Source: Colletotrichum lupini
Taxonomy: Eukaryota; Ascomycota; Sordariomycetes; Glomerellales; Glomerellaceae
Direction: 5' to 3'
DNA: 64,000 bases
Assembly: GCF_023278565.1 (NCBI RefSeq)
Contig: NC_064677.1
Span: forward strand, 7,502,001-7,566,000
Part shown: positions 21,330 to 32,769 of the stretch, in pieces
Layout of the letters: every line of letters begins with the position of its first letter
How positions within the stretch are numbered: the stretch's first letter is position 1
Notes under the pieces: generated by a model
Databases searched by the model: none
What the model saw: the letters and a program-made list of their open reading frames with translations, nothing else
What the model was told of the DNA's origin: nothing
Translations under genes and position numbers: made by a program

Positions 21330-22855
21330 TCATGGTATAGATGGTCTCGCCTTCTCATCAATACGATGGCGCCAACTTCTACCCCAGAGTGCGACAGCCC
21401 AAACACTGAGAGCTCCGACCACCAAGAAGCCGGCAGAAATGGTGCTGAACCATCCAACTCCAATTACCTTGATTGCTGGAAGTACAACAGCCGAGCCAGC
21501 GGCACCAAAGAGGTATCTTACCATAAAGTTACCCGCAATCACCTCCGCGCTGCGTCCCTGTATCACATCCAAGCAGTATGTGTTCAGACTGGGGAAACAG
21601 AACAGCTGTGATACACCTCCGAGGAACATGAAAACGACAGGTACAGCAATGCCACCAACGCGCTGCTGGACTGTCCATCCGTAAATGAGCATACATCCCG
21701 GCAGAACGGCCCCCAAGAAGGGAAGACAAGAGCGCAGCCGGTCTTCGGAAATGCGTCGTCCGTGTCGCTCGGCTATCCAGCGCCGAACTGTATAATCGGC
21801 ATAGCGGCCACCTACGAGGGTACCGGCAAGATAGCCGCAGCCCGGAGCCAAGTAGAATAGGCCCGATTGTGCCGGCGACGTCAAAGAGAAACGAGGGTTG
21901 AGAACGTATCGGATTGGGGTCAGCATGCCGTACATGTTCCATACGAGCGAGCCACTGGCGATTGCCACCAGGATGAGGTTCGGAAACTTGAATAGTCGAA
22001 CAACTCTGACCGGGTTCGTCATGCCCCATAGCACCCTGACCTTTTTACTGAATGCAAGCCCTTCGAGGCCTGCCTTTTTCAGTTCTTGCAGCGTCTCTGG
22101 CATGAACAATATGGCACCTCCAACGCCGACACCTGCGAGCGCGGTCTGAAGCCAGAAGATGGCGCGCCAAGATGTGTAGGTCACAATAATACCTCCGAGG
22201 ACTGGGCCAATCGTCGGTCCAATGAGTGTGCCGGATAAGAACCAACCCATCGCAGTCGCGCGTTCTGTAGGATGATACAAATCGCCAATCACTGCAGGAC
22301 CGGTGACGAGGAACGATGTGCCGGCAAAAGCGGTCAGGATGCGAAACACGAAGAAAGCCGGGACGTTGGGGCTGAGTGCTGTGCCGATCGAGCACCCCAA
22401 AAACAATGAAGCTGTCACCATACACGTCTAGATCAATTTGTCAGCCATACATCCTCTACCTTGATGAACAGGCGACGGCTAGTTGACAATGAACTCGTCG
22501 CGGAATGAGAAGTGGTGTCTGTAGAGAAACTACTTGCCCATTTTCGGCCGTACACTTGGCTCAATGGCCCCCAAAAGCAGGGGCTAATGGCCATAAAGAC
22601 AAGATACAACGCATTGCTAAGACTGATGATATCTCCGCTAGTCTTGTACTCGGCTGCAACTTCAGGGAGTGCTGACAGGACCGCCGTACTAGAGATTGGT
22701 GACAACAAACCACACCAGGAAATGACGGCAACAGTGATGTGCTTGCGGTGCTTTGAAAACCGGTTGTATATCTCGTAGGGCACTTCCACATTAGATTGAT
22801 GACGAGCCACTGGATCGTCTTGGTAATTGAGGACTCCTGATGGAAGCTTTGCCAA
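21330..22855 (-). CDS. MFS (DHA1-type) transporter, promoter displaced by Copia B
   Basis: Two exons, 22855-22538 and 22427-21330, give 471 residues. The only frame-preserving junction uses a GC donor (TGG followed by GCAAGT) and a CTAG acceptor, so this appears to be a GC-AG intron of 110 bases. The protein has a short cytosolic N-terminus, about 12 membrane segments, a Gly-Pro-Leu-Ser-x-x-Tyr-Gly-Arg-Lys loop after segment 2, and Gly-Pro-Thr-Ile-Gly-Pro-Val-Leu-Gly-Gly (antiporter motif C) in segment 5. It is probably a proton-coupled multidrug or metabolite exporter of the plasma membrane; the substrate is unknown. The coding region is intact, but Copia B begins 40 bases upstream of the ATG, so the native promoter now lies about 20 kb away behind three elements. 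Confidence 0.88.
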
Positions 22856-22895
22856 GCTTGGTTGCGATGAATCATCTACGACAATAGGGTGAGTT

Positions 22896-23100
22896 TGTTA
22901 GTATCCCTATTATAGGGTAGTTAGTTCGAACCGTAGTTAACGAAGAGATTAATTGAACTATATAAATATCTGCGTAGTAAGTATAAAAAGGAGGTTCTAA
23001 CCGTAGGTTAGGCTAGCTACGATAATCGTAAATAGAGCCCCTAATTAGCCCCTACGTAGTCGGCTATATACTATAGTCGAATTAGACTTCTAATCTAATA
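22896..23100 (-). repeat. Left (3') LTR of Copia B
   Basis: 205 bases, TGTTAGTATCC to TCTAATA on the plus strand. It is the 3' LTR because the element runs on the minus strand, and it begins 40 bases from the MFS start codon. Confidence 0.92.
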
Positions 23101-26100
23101 CTAACTTTCTCTTTTTTTTATTAATTTAACCGCTATAGTTAGAGGTATAATTCGACCTCGGGCCCGTTTACTAAGTCGTCTCCTTTTCCCCCTTTTCTCT
23201 ACTTTTTTTATATAACCTATCCCTCTATTTATATAATAACTTTTTTACTACCTACGAATTATTCTAATCCCTTATTTAGTACTACTTTTATAAAAGCGTC
23301 TACGAGGTTATTTTTATTATTAATCTAACGGATCTTAAGTATCTCGCGCCTTTTATACGATTACTTAAGGGCTATAATATCGATTATAAGCCTCTTTTCT
23401 TTCGTTATTCCTAATTTAACGAGGCATTCGTATAGCGAGTAAGAATTAGTATAAATAACCGTTAAAATAGGTAGAAGGCTAATTCGATTAGTAATTTTCT
23501 TTAGTATTATTAAAATTGCGTAGGAGAGGTTAACGCCGTTAACTATACTATAAACCTCTAACGCTAATATACTTCTTATTACCCGCTTACTTTTAGTTAA
23601 CGAGTAATAGATTATATTACTATATATAATAAATTCGCTCTTGCCTATACTCTCGTTAATTAGGATAATAATATACCCTAATTACGAAATAAGGTCGTTA
23701 TTATTCGTAAATAACTTATTAATAAAGACGTAGAGCTTATTAGTTATAAGGTCGATTAGGTAGTAAATAAGACCTCGATCGAGATTTATTTACTACTACT
23801 TAAGCCGCTTATTAAGTACCTCGACGTCCTATTTAGTTAGATCTATAGTCTACGCTACCCTAGCGTAGTTAAACGTCGCCTCGGGCTAATAAATACTTAT
23901 AATATATACCCCTTATATAAGCTTAGCCTTATACCGCTTCTTAACGTTAGTTACGTTCGGATTAATAAAGTTAATCTTCTCGCCCTACCCCTTTTACTAA
24001 AAGACGACGGTTTCTCCTTTAATTATAAGAATCCTACTATTAAATACTAAGGGGGTATTTATTATAAAGACCTCTTTTAGCTTCGCTATAAAGCCCGCTT
24101 TTTAGAGCTCCTTATCCTCCTTTTTTATAAAGTTAATATTAAATAGGCCTAATATATTATTAGTTTATATTCTAACGATCCTAAATTAGTTACTTTTGTA
24201 CTCTGCGATTAGTAAGCACGGGTCGTATATAGAGGTAACTATTAATAGTTAATTAATATAAAAATCGTAGTAAGTAGCCTACTAATAGGTGCCCAATTCT
24301 ACGAGCCTATATAGTGGCTTAAGCACTTTAATAATCGTGCTTTCTAAATACTTACTAGCTATTTCTTTTAGTAAATAGGCTAGGATTCTCCTTATAAGCC
24401 CTGTGGCTAATTAGGTATAGGCCTAGGTAATATTACGGCTCTAAATCTCGTATCCCTTTTTCCGTAGCGATATTATTAGTACTATTATTAATCGTTAGCT
24501 ATAGCGCTATATAATAAGCGATTATATAAGTAGCGTCGCCTTTTTAACGTCGCCGTACCCCTAAATTACGTATCTAGACTTCTTATATAGCTAGGGTGTT
24601 CCTTTCCCTTTAATCTTACGAACTATTCGTAATTTAAATATATAGAGGTTTATATATTTTTCTAGGTCGTATAGGATAAATTAATAGACCCCTCGATCGT
24701 AAAGAGTATTTACTTTAATAAGATCTAATCCCTTATACGGCTTTTTAGTAATTATAATTACGCCTTTTTTATATAGTTTAACTACTAGCTCGAAATCGGC
24801 TTTCTCTTTTATTATATAAAAGGTATTAATTACCTCGTCGCTAGTAATAAATTGCTACGTTAGGGCTTGCCGTCGTAGTTTTTTACGACGTCTTACTAGT
24901 AGTATTAGTGCCCTTTTAGTAATATCCTCTTCCTCATCGTCTATTAGTACTATTACGACGATTTCGTTAAGGATAATTTCTTATGCCTCTGCCGCGGGTT
25001 ATATAGTTTCCCTTAGCTCTTCTTCTTTTTATAGGTTAGAAATTACCTTATTAGGATTTATATAGTACGGTCTAACTACTATAATTAATATTTTAAGTAG
25101 CTAGTTACGATCTTTTATAACTATATAAGAGCGCTCGTTAACGGAAATTAACTTATATAGCCTAGTTTATTATTAAGTAATTTCGTACTATACTCGTATA
25201 TCCGAATTTAGTAACATATTTAAATTATCCCCTATATTAGGCCTATTGCGTATAATAATTACCTCGTTAACTTACTTTTTTATACTTACCTCGCGCAGTG
25301 CCCGTATTACTTTTTTAACTACTCGGGCTCGTTAGCTTATGCTTAGTAACGGTAGCGAGGCTAAGGTCGTTCTTAGATATACTCTAAATACTAATAGTAT
25401 TAATATAAGTCCGTTAGGCCCTATAGTATTATTATAGTATTTAAGTACTATTTAGAAGTATTCGTCGTCGGTAGAATCCGGATTTTCTTTTTTAATAATT
25501 CTAAACGCCCTTTTTAACTATTAGTATACCCTTTTTACTTTTCTAATACTATAGTGCGCTTTAACGGGCACGACTTTTAGCTATATACCATAGGCCGTCG
25601 CATTATCCTTAAATTCTACTAATTTAAAACTAGTATTAGCGTCGGTTCTAATACTATCTAGCGGTCCCTAGTATATATCGATCTAGCTTTTTTATAAAAC
25701 TACTTATACTATCTTTACTTATAAATCCCGGAGGAATTGCCCTACTTAGAAAGATATAAATACGTCGATTATATATAGTACTAGCCGACTATTTAAATAA
25801 AAAATATCGACGACTATTTCCTAGTTAAAGTTAAGCTTATTACGCAATTTAAACTTAAATCTATATAGGCTCTGCGCATTTATTTAGTATTAGTAATATA
25901 CTTTTATTAACTACTCTAGCGCCCCTATTTTAATATTATTATTACTTAATTACTTTAAGAGGTTATATAGCCTCGTAACTAACGGGTACCTAAATCTCTA
26001 GTATAGTCTTCTAAGCTCACTTTCCGTTAAGTAATTAATCGACTTCGTATTATTAATAAGCTTTATAAACGTATGCCCCCATCGTCGTTCGACTACCTCG

Positions 26101-29100
26101 AAGTACTTACCGCTAGAGATTTTATTTTTTATATTATCGAATATAATACCTAGTCGATCTATGTTTTTTAAATATAAGAGAAATAGGGTATTAATAAGTA
26201 AAATATAAAAAGTTATCGTTCTGAAGTATATTTTTATTTTTATTATACTTAGGGCGACGATTTCTTTACTTAGGCCGAAACTAATCCTTATAATACCCGC
26301 TGTTAACGTATTAAGCGTTATTAGCGCGATCTTTTATAGCGCTTAGAATTACCCTTTTCTTTTAGTTAACTATTATAATACCCTAGTATTTAAGATAATC
26401 CTATAGAAATCGTCTAGGCCGTACCTTTTACTCGCGTAAAATGCCTATACGAGCTTAGTATTTAAGGGATCTAAATAATATAAAAAGGACCCCTCTAACT
26501 GCCCCTAAATATGCTTAGTACTATGTTCTTTTTCTTTAAATATCGAGAGAAATAGCGTCTTCTCTTTAATCATTAAGATAATAAGCTTCGGCCCTATTAG
26601 ATTTACCCTTTTGGCCGCTTCTATATCTATTATCTAAGGGACCTTCCCTTACTATCTATAAATAAAAGCCTACTTATTAAGAGCTTTTACTACCCTCTAT
26701 TTATTTAGCCTCGTATATCCTCCGGAGGCTAACGGGGCGAAAAAAGAGTAGTTAATATTTTTAATTTCGTTATAATCTAATTCGTTAGTATAGGGGGTAA
26801 GATCTTTTTTATTTTCTAAATCTTTTATAGGGGGTATATACTTTAAGCCGCTATTTTAGCTACTATTACTAAGTTCTATACCCCTAGATCTATTTTTATA
26901 TATAATAAGGAATTAGTTAAACTAACGAGGGCTAGTTTTACTATTTACTACCCTCGACTTTTTATATTATTTATACGATTTAGTACGCTCTTTTTTAGAG
27001 TAGTTACTTAACTAATATCTATCCTTTTTATAAATATAATATTGCTTTTCTTATTACCCTGTTCGTAAGTTAAATCTCTGCCTATTTAATAAATCTAGGC
27101 CTCTTTACTAGCGATTACCGTATCTAGCCTCTTTTCCTTTCTTATTATACGTTCGATCGACCTAATATTATTAATAAGGGCTATCGTACGCTTAGAAATA
27201 GGTTTAGCGTAGCATTTTTATTTTAATATTAAAACTAGATCTTAGCCTCGAGCAGAGCGTCTTATAGTCTTTAAGTACTTAGTATAGGGTAATCTTTATT
27301 TTTAATATACGCTAAATTATAATATAAAAATATTTAACTTTCCGCTCGTTTATCCCCTTATTTAGCTAGGTTTTTACTAGCTTATTAATTCGATCGATAA
27401 GCTTTTCGAGGATCTTTATTCGTAATTTACCTTCTATTATCCTAGCTATAAATATAAAAAAAGTCGTTCGTAGCTTAGATAAGAGCTCTAGGTTCTTATT
27501 ATAAGTCTTAAAGCGGCTTTAGATTATGTTAATTATACTAAGAAAGTCGTTTCGATCGAGATTACGTACCGCTTCGTAGTAATAATTAGAGGCTTTACCT
27601 ACGAGTACGATATTAATTACCGAATAGTATTAGTATTCCCTAATTCCGACTTTTTTATAATAATCGTAAAATATCGTTAGGGTTTTTTATAAGACCTTAT
27701 ACTTCCCCCTAGAATATAATTTCTTTTTTAAAAAGATCTTTTTAAAGTTTATAAATTGCCTCGTATTCGCTACTAGATTTTTAGTATTTATATACAAACC
27801 TTGCGTCGCTACGTACTATTAGTAACTTCGGGTCGTCTACCTCCTTTCTTATTAGCCAATCGGCGCCGAATTTCGCATTAGTAATAGTAATAAGTTATAG
27901 ATCGAAATAGGCAGAATTATCGATTATTATACTTTTAGTACTATATTTTACCTTAGTATATCCTTTTACGATAATAGATTTCCGTTAGTAATTATAGGGA
28001 GGAAATCTAGGTCGTTTACTCTTTTTTTAAATTCGTTAAAGCGATTATACGCTCTATCGACCTATACCTAGTTCTATAATATAAATTCCTCCTCTATAAT
28101 TATCGCTATTAGTATTTCGTATAGCTCTTACGATTATAATTGCGCTAATAATACCCCTTGCCCGTAAAGGAATTTATTAACTACTTTCGCAATTCTTAGG
28201 CTTATATTTACGAACTATTCGTTTAGCTAGTAGCTAAGGTCGTTTACGATTTCGTAAAATAGGGGTTACCCCTATAGCCCCTTTTTTTTATAGACCTTAG
28301 TTAAATAGATTAATACTATATTAATTTACTTACCGTTAGGCTAATCCGCGATTCTATATATCCACGTCCCCTAATAGTCCAGGTTAATATTTACTTACTT
28401 ATAAGGGATTAGGATTCTATTTAAAATCGGGTTTCGTCCTCTTTTTCCTTACCCTAACTCGCTAAGGGTCGTGCTCTAGCTTATGCCCGTATTAATAATT
28501 ACTAGCGTATTTAATCTTAACGGGGATATATTTAATCCGCGCGCGGGTCGTAATAAATCTATACTTTTGCTACTTAACGAATTTATTAGGGTCTAAGAGA
28601 TTCCCACTTCCTCTTACTATCTCGCTATTACTCTCGTTTTTATTATTTTTAGTAATTACTACTACCTTTTTAAGTTACTAGTTATTATACTTATTAAAAT
28701 CCTCTTTTTCGTTTAGTATAAAAAGGTAGGTTTTAGTAGTTCTTTTTTATAATGATAGCAATAGACGTTTATATTACTATAGGATAATATAGTAATTAGT
28801 CTCGGGATCTTTACCGGTTACCGATTTCCGCTATCCCGTATACTTCTAGCCTCTTAAGCCTCGTGCTCTTTATAATCTCTAAATAGCTTCTTTCTTTAAC
28901 CTACCTCTTCTAGGGTAGTATTCTATAAGAATAGTCGAAATTAGATACCGGGCGGCTCGTAGAGGAGCTATATAGGCCGTTAAGAACCGTATAGGCCGTT
29001 AAGTATAGTTAACGAAGTTAAGCCCTCTTTTTTATAAAATCGTATATTTTAAGGACTTATTAAAAATACTTATTTATTGCTCGTACGCGGTAGGGTTAGA

Positions 29101-29541
29101 TACCTTAAAGATCTTATCTTTTATAGCCTCTCGGTACCCTATTTTATATTTTTTAAGTAGTCTTTTTCGTAATTTAATTATAGTTAGGTAATTATCGCTT
29201 ACTAGCGATCCCTTTTATTACTTAGTTAATTTCTAATTGCGGGCCGGCTATAGAAAAGTTATTTAATAAAAAAGCTACTCGGGGCGATAGTAAAAGGCTA
29301 GTTACTCAAGCAGTTCTATTAATTAACGTAGTTTAACGTAGTAAACGTCGACCTCTCGTAAGTAATAAAGGGCTATAATTACTTAATTCCGTACGGTATT
29401 TAAGAATCGCCTCCTTTTTTATTTACTTCCGTAAGGTTAATTAGTACGAATCTCCTATCCCGTACGGTATTAAGAGGTCGTCTCTTTTGCGTAACGAGAT
29501 ACCTTACCGATCTATAATAATAAAATTTAATTACTAATTAG

Positions 29542-29746
29542 TATTAGTATCCTTATTATAAAGTAATTAGTTCGAACCGTAGTTAATAAAGAGATTAATT
29601 AAACTATATAAATATCTACGTAGTAAGTATAAAAAGGAGGTTCTAACCGTAGGTTAGGCTAGCTATAATAATCGTAAATAGGGCCCCTAATTAGCCCCTG
29701 CGCAGTCGGCTATATACCGCGGTCGAATTAGACTTCTAATCTAATA
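29542..29746 (-). repeat. Right (5') LTR of Copia B
   Basis: 205 bases, aligning without gaps to 22896-23100 apart from C/T and G/A differences. Followed by AAGTT, the right target-site duplication. Confidence 0.92.
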
Positions 29747-29920
29747 AAGTTACTAGAGTTAATAGCTCTACTAGCTAGGCCAAGACGAACCTCCTTTAGT
29801 AGTTTTAGACCTCGTAGGGATAATATCGGCATACTCCTTAATATCGTTATTATGCCTATTTAAGGAGGTTTTCTAGGAAGAGTCTCCTTATTTGCGAATG
29901 CTATTGTCGATCGCTATTGT
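29747..29920. other. Host spacer between Copia B and Gypsy E
   Basis: 174 bases that belong to neither element and are partly RIP-like. Its right end TTGT (29917-29920) is the left target-site duplication of element E. With 36248-36331 it is what remains of the original upstream region of the second MFS gene. Confidence 0.7.
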
Positions 29921-30144
29921 TATTACGAAAGGGAACTTAAGGCAGGTTAGAACGCTGCTATATTAACCTAATTAACTAAAGACTTAACGTAAAGAGGGAA
30001 AAAATAGAATAGTAGGCAGAAACTAGTAAGCTAGCCCTTTAGGCCTAGCGGTCTAGCTCGTTACGTAACTACTAGGAGCTTAGCTTCGTAGCCTAAGGCT
30101 AAGCCACGGGGCCCACAGGGGCCCTAATACTTATTACTATAATA
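29921..30144 (-). repeat. Left (3') LTR of Gypsy E
   Basis: 224 bases, TATTACG to TATAATA, heavily RIP-mutated. The less mutated partner shows the original end as CGTAACA, so the LTR ends were inverted repeats TGTTACG and CGTAACA. Confidence 0.88.
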
Positions 30145-32736
30145 TTACCCCCCCCTCTATACTAAAGGGCGCTATCCGTAGTGCCGAAAAATAAACCTCC
30201 TAATTACCCCTCATTTTAGTAAATCCATAGCTATAATTACTACTATCGTATTATTATCGTCCCTTAGTAATAGCGAATCGCTAGCTACGGCGGCTTTTAT
30301 TTATATATCTAAGTTCCGTAGCGGACCCTTAGTAATTAAGTATTAGTAATAAAATGCTTATAACGCCGCCGGTATATACCTAAAGCTCTTTACGTCGTAC
30401 TACGTTAGATCCGTATTATATCTTTTCTAATCCGCTTAGTACTATAGCTTTCCCCTATATAAGCATAACTTAACTATTTTAAAGACCTCGTACTCCGGCT
30501 CGCCGTTATTATTAATAATTAATAGCGGCGGCTCTTAGTTCTACCTAGGTAGTAAGTCGTTAGTAGCCTTCCTTAGCTTATTTAGGTAAAAGACTAGGTA
30601 TACCCGGCTATTTATTAGTAATTCTACGACTTATATACCTCCCTATCTAGTACTAATAATAGGCTATAAGCTAGCCTATAGCTACTATAGTTTATTTACG
30701 TCGGCGGGCTTTTAATACGAAGTATTAATAAAGACCCGGTCTCCTATCTTTAGGTCGTCCGGGCGCTAGCGGCGGTTAGTATACTTTTTATATCGTACCT
30801 AAGTAACTTTTATATTACCTTTAGTAATCTCCTAGGCCTCGTATATCCCCTAAGCTATACGCTACGCGTTAGTACGGTTTAGCTTCTCTTTTATAAAGCT
30901 AAATTAGCAAGTTCGCTTAGACTAGTTAAAAAAAAGCCGTAGCTAGCGACTAAATTCTATTTTATATAATAATAGCCCCGTAGTCTCGCTAAACTAGGTA
31001 GTATAGGTAAAGTCGACCGTAAGTAATATATTACTCTAGTTATCCTAATATTAGTTAATTAGTAGTCTTAACCACTATAAAATATACTAGTTTAGTACCT
31101 CTATCTAGCCGTCCGTCTATAAGTAATCCGCTATTAATAACTATAGCTTAACCCCGTAAATTTTATAGAGCTCCCCTTAGAAGTTAGAGATAAACTAGGG
31201 GCCTCGGTCTAACGTAATAGTTTTTAGTAAGCTAAAAATAAGTAGTACCCGCTTATAGAACATCCGGCTCATATTTTTTACTATAGTAATCTTATAATAA
31301 GGAATAGATATCGCCCTTTTACCTAAGCGGTCTACTACTATTTATATATTATTAAATCCTTTTTAATTAGTAAGGATAGTTATAAAGTCGGTAGAAATAT
31401 GCTACTACGGGTAGTTAGGTACTAATAGCGGTCTTAGCTCCCCCGGGGGTTTATCGCGCGGCTTTTATAACTAGTAATAAGTATAGTAGTTCTAAACGTA
31501 CTAATAGGTATCTACCGTTAGGCCCGGCTACTAGTACCGCTATTTAACTTTTTTTACGACCTTATTACGCCCTAGGTAGGTAAGGAGTTTTTATTTATAA
31601 ACTTTGCGAATAACTATAATACGGAGGTTCTCCTCCTCGGGTATTACGAGTTTCCTATTTATTATTAATAATCCGTTATTTTAAATAAACTAGCGCTCGC
31701 GTCCTTTAGTTATTAGCGCTCGTATTAGTACGAGAGACGCTATAATAAGGTCCCTATTAAGCTTTAAAATCTTCTCTATTAATAAGTACCCCTATAGCTC
31801 GTTTTTTAATAAAAGTAAGCTAACTATAAACTATAGTTAGCTAACGGCGGCGCTTAGTAGCGCCCATAGCTCCGCTACGATATTAGGAAATAGTAGTCCT
31901 AGTAGTATAAGGACTTATATCCTATTAGCCTCTTTTAGTACTTACTAAGTACGGATATCTTTTATCTTTTATAAGAGGGCGTTAACTAATACGTTCTCTT
32001 TCCCTAAGTAGTAATAAATTTAAAAATTAAAGTCCGCTAGCGTGCCGGCCTAGCGGGCTTATTATAAGTTAAGTAGGTGCTTAGTTATAAAGAATAGTAG
32101 TAATTAATAATTTATAATAACGTCGAACTTATATTTATAACTTACGAGCTCCGCGCGCTATTCTTCTAAGTATAGTACTATTATTAGTATTTTTTTATTA
32201 TAAATAGCGTAGTTAAGCTCTATATTACTTATTGTTTTTAAGTAAAAGGCTACTAAGTACTATAACCCGTTATCCTCTTATTATTATAGTAGCGCCCTGG
32301 CGTATACTAAGTTAGAGGTATTTATTTTTAGCTACGTTAGTAGCTCTAGTTTAAAATAATAAAGGATAGGCGCCGACGTTAGCGCTAGTTTTATAGCCTT
32401 AAAAGCCGTCTCGTAACTAGCGCTAAAGTCAAAAGGAACTCCCTTACTTATTAGCCTCGTAAGGGGCCTAGCTAGGTAGCCGTAATTCTTTATAAACCTT
32501 TTATAGAAGTTATAGAACCCGAGGAAAGACTAGATACCCTTAAGTAATATAAGTAGTTTTTAGTCTCTAATTATAAAGACTTTCTCTTCGTCCGGCTATA
32601 TACTTTCCGTTAAAACTATAAAGCCTAAGTACTTCGTAGTAGTAATACTAAATTCGCACTTCTTAATATCCGCTTATAAGCCTGCTTTTTATAAGTAGTT
32701 TAGTACTTTAGTAACGTGCTCTTAGTACTAAAGGGG

Positions 32737-32769
32737 GTCGTCGGAAAAGATTAGGATATCGTCTATATA
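32737..32769 (-). pseudogene. Gypsy E reverse transcriptase catalytic core
   Basis: Minus-strand codons read Tyr-Ile-Asp-Asp-Ile-Leu-Ile-Phe-Ser-Asp-Asp, the motif of Ty3/Gypsy reverse transcriptases with the two metal-binding Asp. Stops lie in the same frame on either side, so it is a landmark for classification and strand, not a working enzyme. Confidence 0.88.

Larger units (their letters stand above)
22896..29746 (-). mobile_element. Copia LTR retrotransposon copy B (RIP-mutated, complete)
   Basis: 6851 bases between two 205-base LTRs, same family as A and C and inverted relative to A. Element order is minus strand: leader and Gag near the right LTR, reverse transcriptase relic at about 24151-24168 (the Asp-Asp core mutated to Asn-Asn), RNase H near 23250-23650, then the left LTR. 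The flanking pentamers GAGTT (22891-22895) and AAGTT (29747-29751) are a target-site duplication with one transition. CA/TG are nearly absent and there is no long ATG frame on any strand. Confidence 0.93.
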
